Assembly (NCBI GenBank): GCA_007119075.1
Contig: SKQJ01000006.1
Span: 1-7,701 of the forward strand
Direction: 5' to 3'
DNA: 7,701 nt
Origin: Bacteroidales bacterium
GTDB lineage: Bacteria > Bacteroidota > Bacteroidia > Bacteroidales > PUMT01
Shown: piece by piece, positions 6,161 through 7,701 of the stretch
How the letters are laid out: the number at the start of each line of letters is the position of its first letter
How positions within the stretch are numbered: position 1 is the stretch's first letter
Notes under the pieces: generated by a model
Databases searched by the model: none
Seen by the model: the letters and a program-made list of their open reading frames with translations, nothing else
Told to the model about the DNA's origin: nothing
Program-made: the position numbers and the translations under genes

Positions 6161-7701
6161 TCACTGATCATATGCATCAGCCTCCACCCTGAAATCACCA
6201 CTGGCATAAACCGGCATTCCCGATTGTGTAACACCCTCGACAATCACCCTGAAAGCAGATGATTTATCGGACGTAAAAAATGACACCTTTGTCTTTCCAT
6301 CACTACTGATGCTGATCTCCGGGTCCCAGAACAGGGTAGTGCGGTAATCCGGCCGGGAATGATACGGCCCGGGAACATCGTATACCGGTGAATAAAATTC
6401 CCGTGCCTGGTAATATCCGGGGAACTCAAAACTTAGCACACCAGGAGGACCGGCATCGGAATCATGGTATTCACCTGGGGTTTTTGTGTAAATGGCAATT
6501 ACGATGGAATATCCCATGCCATAAATATTGGTCTGGGGTTGACGCAATATATCTATAAACGATATTGACTCAACAGGCAGTTTTTCAATGATTTCAAGGG
6601 CATGAGAAGGCTTGTCGGGGCTTACTTCAATGCCATCTAAAAAAATCCCTGGTTCTGACCTAAAGAATAATGAAGCTGGTTGCCCTGTGGGGCGTGGACC
6701 TTTGGCTTGTCCTGTGTTTTTTGTTTCTGTGTCTGTAAAAACAGCAGGGTGTACTGCCCTTAGAAGTTCCCAGGTATTGGTATAGGTATGTGAGAAAGGA
6801 TGTTCATCAACGACTATCCTGTCTTTTGGCCGGAAAGGGGTGCCATGGATGGCTCTGTCAAAGGTCGTTCTCCTTACCGGCCGCCGGTGCCGTATCTCTA
6901 CCTCCTCTATTTCCAGCTGCCAGATATCTTCCAGATGCGACAGGATGGGGTCTTTCATCGAATCTTCAACATAGGCTGCAAAATTTTCCTCAGAAATGGA
7001 GGCTGCCGGTACATCAATCCTGCCGGAAACAATTTCAGGTTCATTTAAATGAAAGGAGACCTGGTTATCGCGGGTGGCAGTGAAGCTCTCATCAATGCCC
7101 CGCCGCGCCATGCGCCGCGCCCTTCTTTCACGGTAAACACTTCCCTGGAGCACAAGTATAGTGGTATCATACAGTTCAATCCCGTCAAACAGGAAAAGAC
7201 CATCCTCACCGGTAACCAGGCTTTCGGCGCTGAATTCCTCTCCCACCGCTGCAAGCATGACACTGGATCGCATGGGGATATTGTGCCTTTCCCGGCACGT
7301 AATCTTTCCCTTAATAATATGGCCTGTGCCGGCCGGATAGCGGATCTCCGGAAAATTGCCGGCGAGAAGATCATCCCATTTGAAACGGCGCCAGCCGTGG
7401 GTAAGCATCAGGAGGTCCAGCAGCATGTGCCTGTCGGTATTGGACGGATCAAAGAAGTATCCCGGGTTTTCAATGTTTCCCGGCAGATCGGAGCTGAGAA
7501 GAAGATAACTGACTATATTGTGACGGTCATGGCGAGAGGGCACTACGTAGCTGTCGGTTACCGATACCGAAAGATTGCCTGCCAGCGGATAATCAAAGTC
7601 GTCCGTCAGCTCAAGCTCAAGCTCTACCCTCTCCCGGTTACCGAATGTATCTCTTGAGGCTGAAACATCGAGGTGTGCCATGGCCTCTTCATTGCCGATA
7701 A
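6161..7701 (-). CDS. Large envelope protein with macroglobulin-like and plug-like regions, N-terminus beyond window
   Basis: The visible part is the last 513 or so codons of a longer gene. The frame stays open through the right edge upstream of an internal ATG at 7679-7681, and a signal peptide is missing, so the true start lies outside. Numbering from that internal Met, 1-45 is a macroglobulin-like strand pattern (VSASRDTFGNRERVELELELTD is split here as VSASRDTF and VELELELTD), LTHGWRRFKW at 93-102 is a motif I associate with this Bacteroidota family, and 122-180 resembles a carboxypeptidase-regulatory-like domain (TGEDGLFLFDGIEL). Residues 345-400 resemble a TonB-receptor plug segment (GIFLDGIEV, then VESISFIDILR and an AIYTK strand). 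The end, TTLFWDPEI to SFFTSDKSSAFRV and VEGVTQSG at 448-488, is also typical. An arginine-rich patch lies at 184-194. Such proteins are exported and thought to be periplasmic or outer-membrane linked, but their task is not established. Confidence 0.75.
   Translation of the reverse strand, partial: IGNEEAMAHLDVSASRDTFGNRERVELELELTDDFDYPLAGNLSVSVTDSYVVPSRHDRHNIVSYLLLSSDLPGNIENPGYFFDPSNTDRHMLLDLLMLTHGWRRFKWDDLLAGNFPEIRYPAGTGHIIKGKITCRERHNIPMRSSVMLAAVGEEFSAESLVTGEDGLFLFDGIELYDTTILVLQGSVYRERRARRMARRGIDESFTATRDNQVSFHLNEPEIVSGRIDVPAASISEENFAAYVEDSMKDPILSHLEDIWQLEIEEVEIRHRRPVRRTTFDRAIHGTPFRPKDRIVVDEHPFSHTYTNTWELLRAVHPAVFTDTETKNTGQAKGPRPTGQPASLFFRSEPGIFLDGIEVSPDKPSHALEIIEKLPVESISFIDILRQPQTNIYGMGYSIVIAIYTKTPGEYHDSDAGPPGVLSFEFPGYYQAREFYSPVYDVPGPYHSRPDYRTTLFWDPEISISSDGKTKVSFFTSDKSSAFRVIVEGVTQSGMPVYASGDFRVEADAYDQ

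Noticed and set aside
7049..7657. Open reading frame of 202 codons on the plus strand, opposite the large envelope gene
   Set aside because: It lies fully inside the well-supported minus-strand gene in a mirrored frame, has no recognisable domain and its residue pattern is not protein-like. Long antisense frames are common in this GC range.
1..7701. CRISPR array, rRNA or tRNA genes
   Set aside because: No regularly spaced repeats and no tRNA- or rRNA-like stretches were recognised on either strand.

Overview
The window looks like a piece of a Bacteroidota chromosome, probably from a polysaccharide-degrading member of the Bacteroidales or a relative. Three things point there. Start codons mostly lack Shine-Dalgarno sequences and sit behind AT-rich leaders. 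Matches to the Bacteroidota -7 promoter element (TAnnTTTG) occur upstream of genes. The surface proteins on the right are typical of the phylum: a carboxypeptidase-regulatory-like beta-sandwich protein and a large macroglobulin/plug-like protein. Taxonomy is inferred from these traits only.

Left (1-1398, minus): an FGGY carbohydrate kinase, most likely xylulokinase, whose C-terminus runs off the left edge. A 280-base divergent spacer follows, with a possible promoter for the kinase and a cluster of small inverted repeats before the next gene.

Centre left (1679-4303, plus): two enzymes that make the same modification by different chemistry. The first is an anaerobic sulfatase-maturating enzyme (radical SAM/SPASM, oxygen-independent) with an extra SecA-type SEC-C zinc motif at its C-terminus. 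About 240 bases downstream is a formylglycine-generating enzyme with both active-site cysteines (oxygen- and copper-dependent), preceded by an export or lipoprotein signal. Both convert a sulfatase active-site Cys (or Ser, for the radical enzyme) to formylglycine. The pair suggests sulfatase maturation both with and without oxygen, and perhaps in two compartments. No sulfatase lies in the window.

Centre right (4441-5057, plus): a compact VapBC toxin-antitoxin operon. An 8-base inverted repeat overlaps its predicted -7 element and is a good candidate for the autoregulatory operator.

Right (5116-7701, minus, convergent with vapC): two probably co-transcribed envelope genes. The upstream one enters from beyond the right edge and is a large macroglobulin/plug-like protein. 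The downstream one, 40 bases later, is a secreted protein with an N-terminal carboxypeptidase-regulatory-like domain and an unrecognised C-terminal region.

The most interesting points are the side-by-side aerobic and anaerobic sulfatase maturases and the SEC-C tail on the radical enzyme, which could tie maturation of sulfatase precursors to the SecB/Sec export route.
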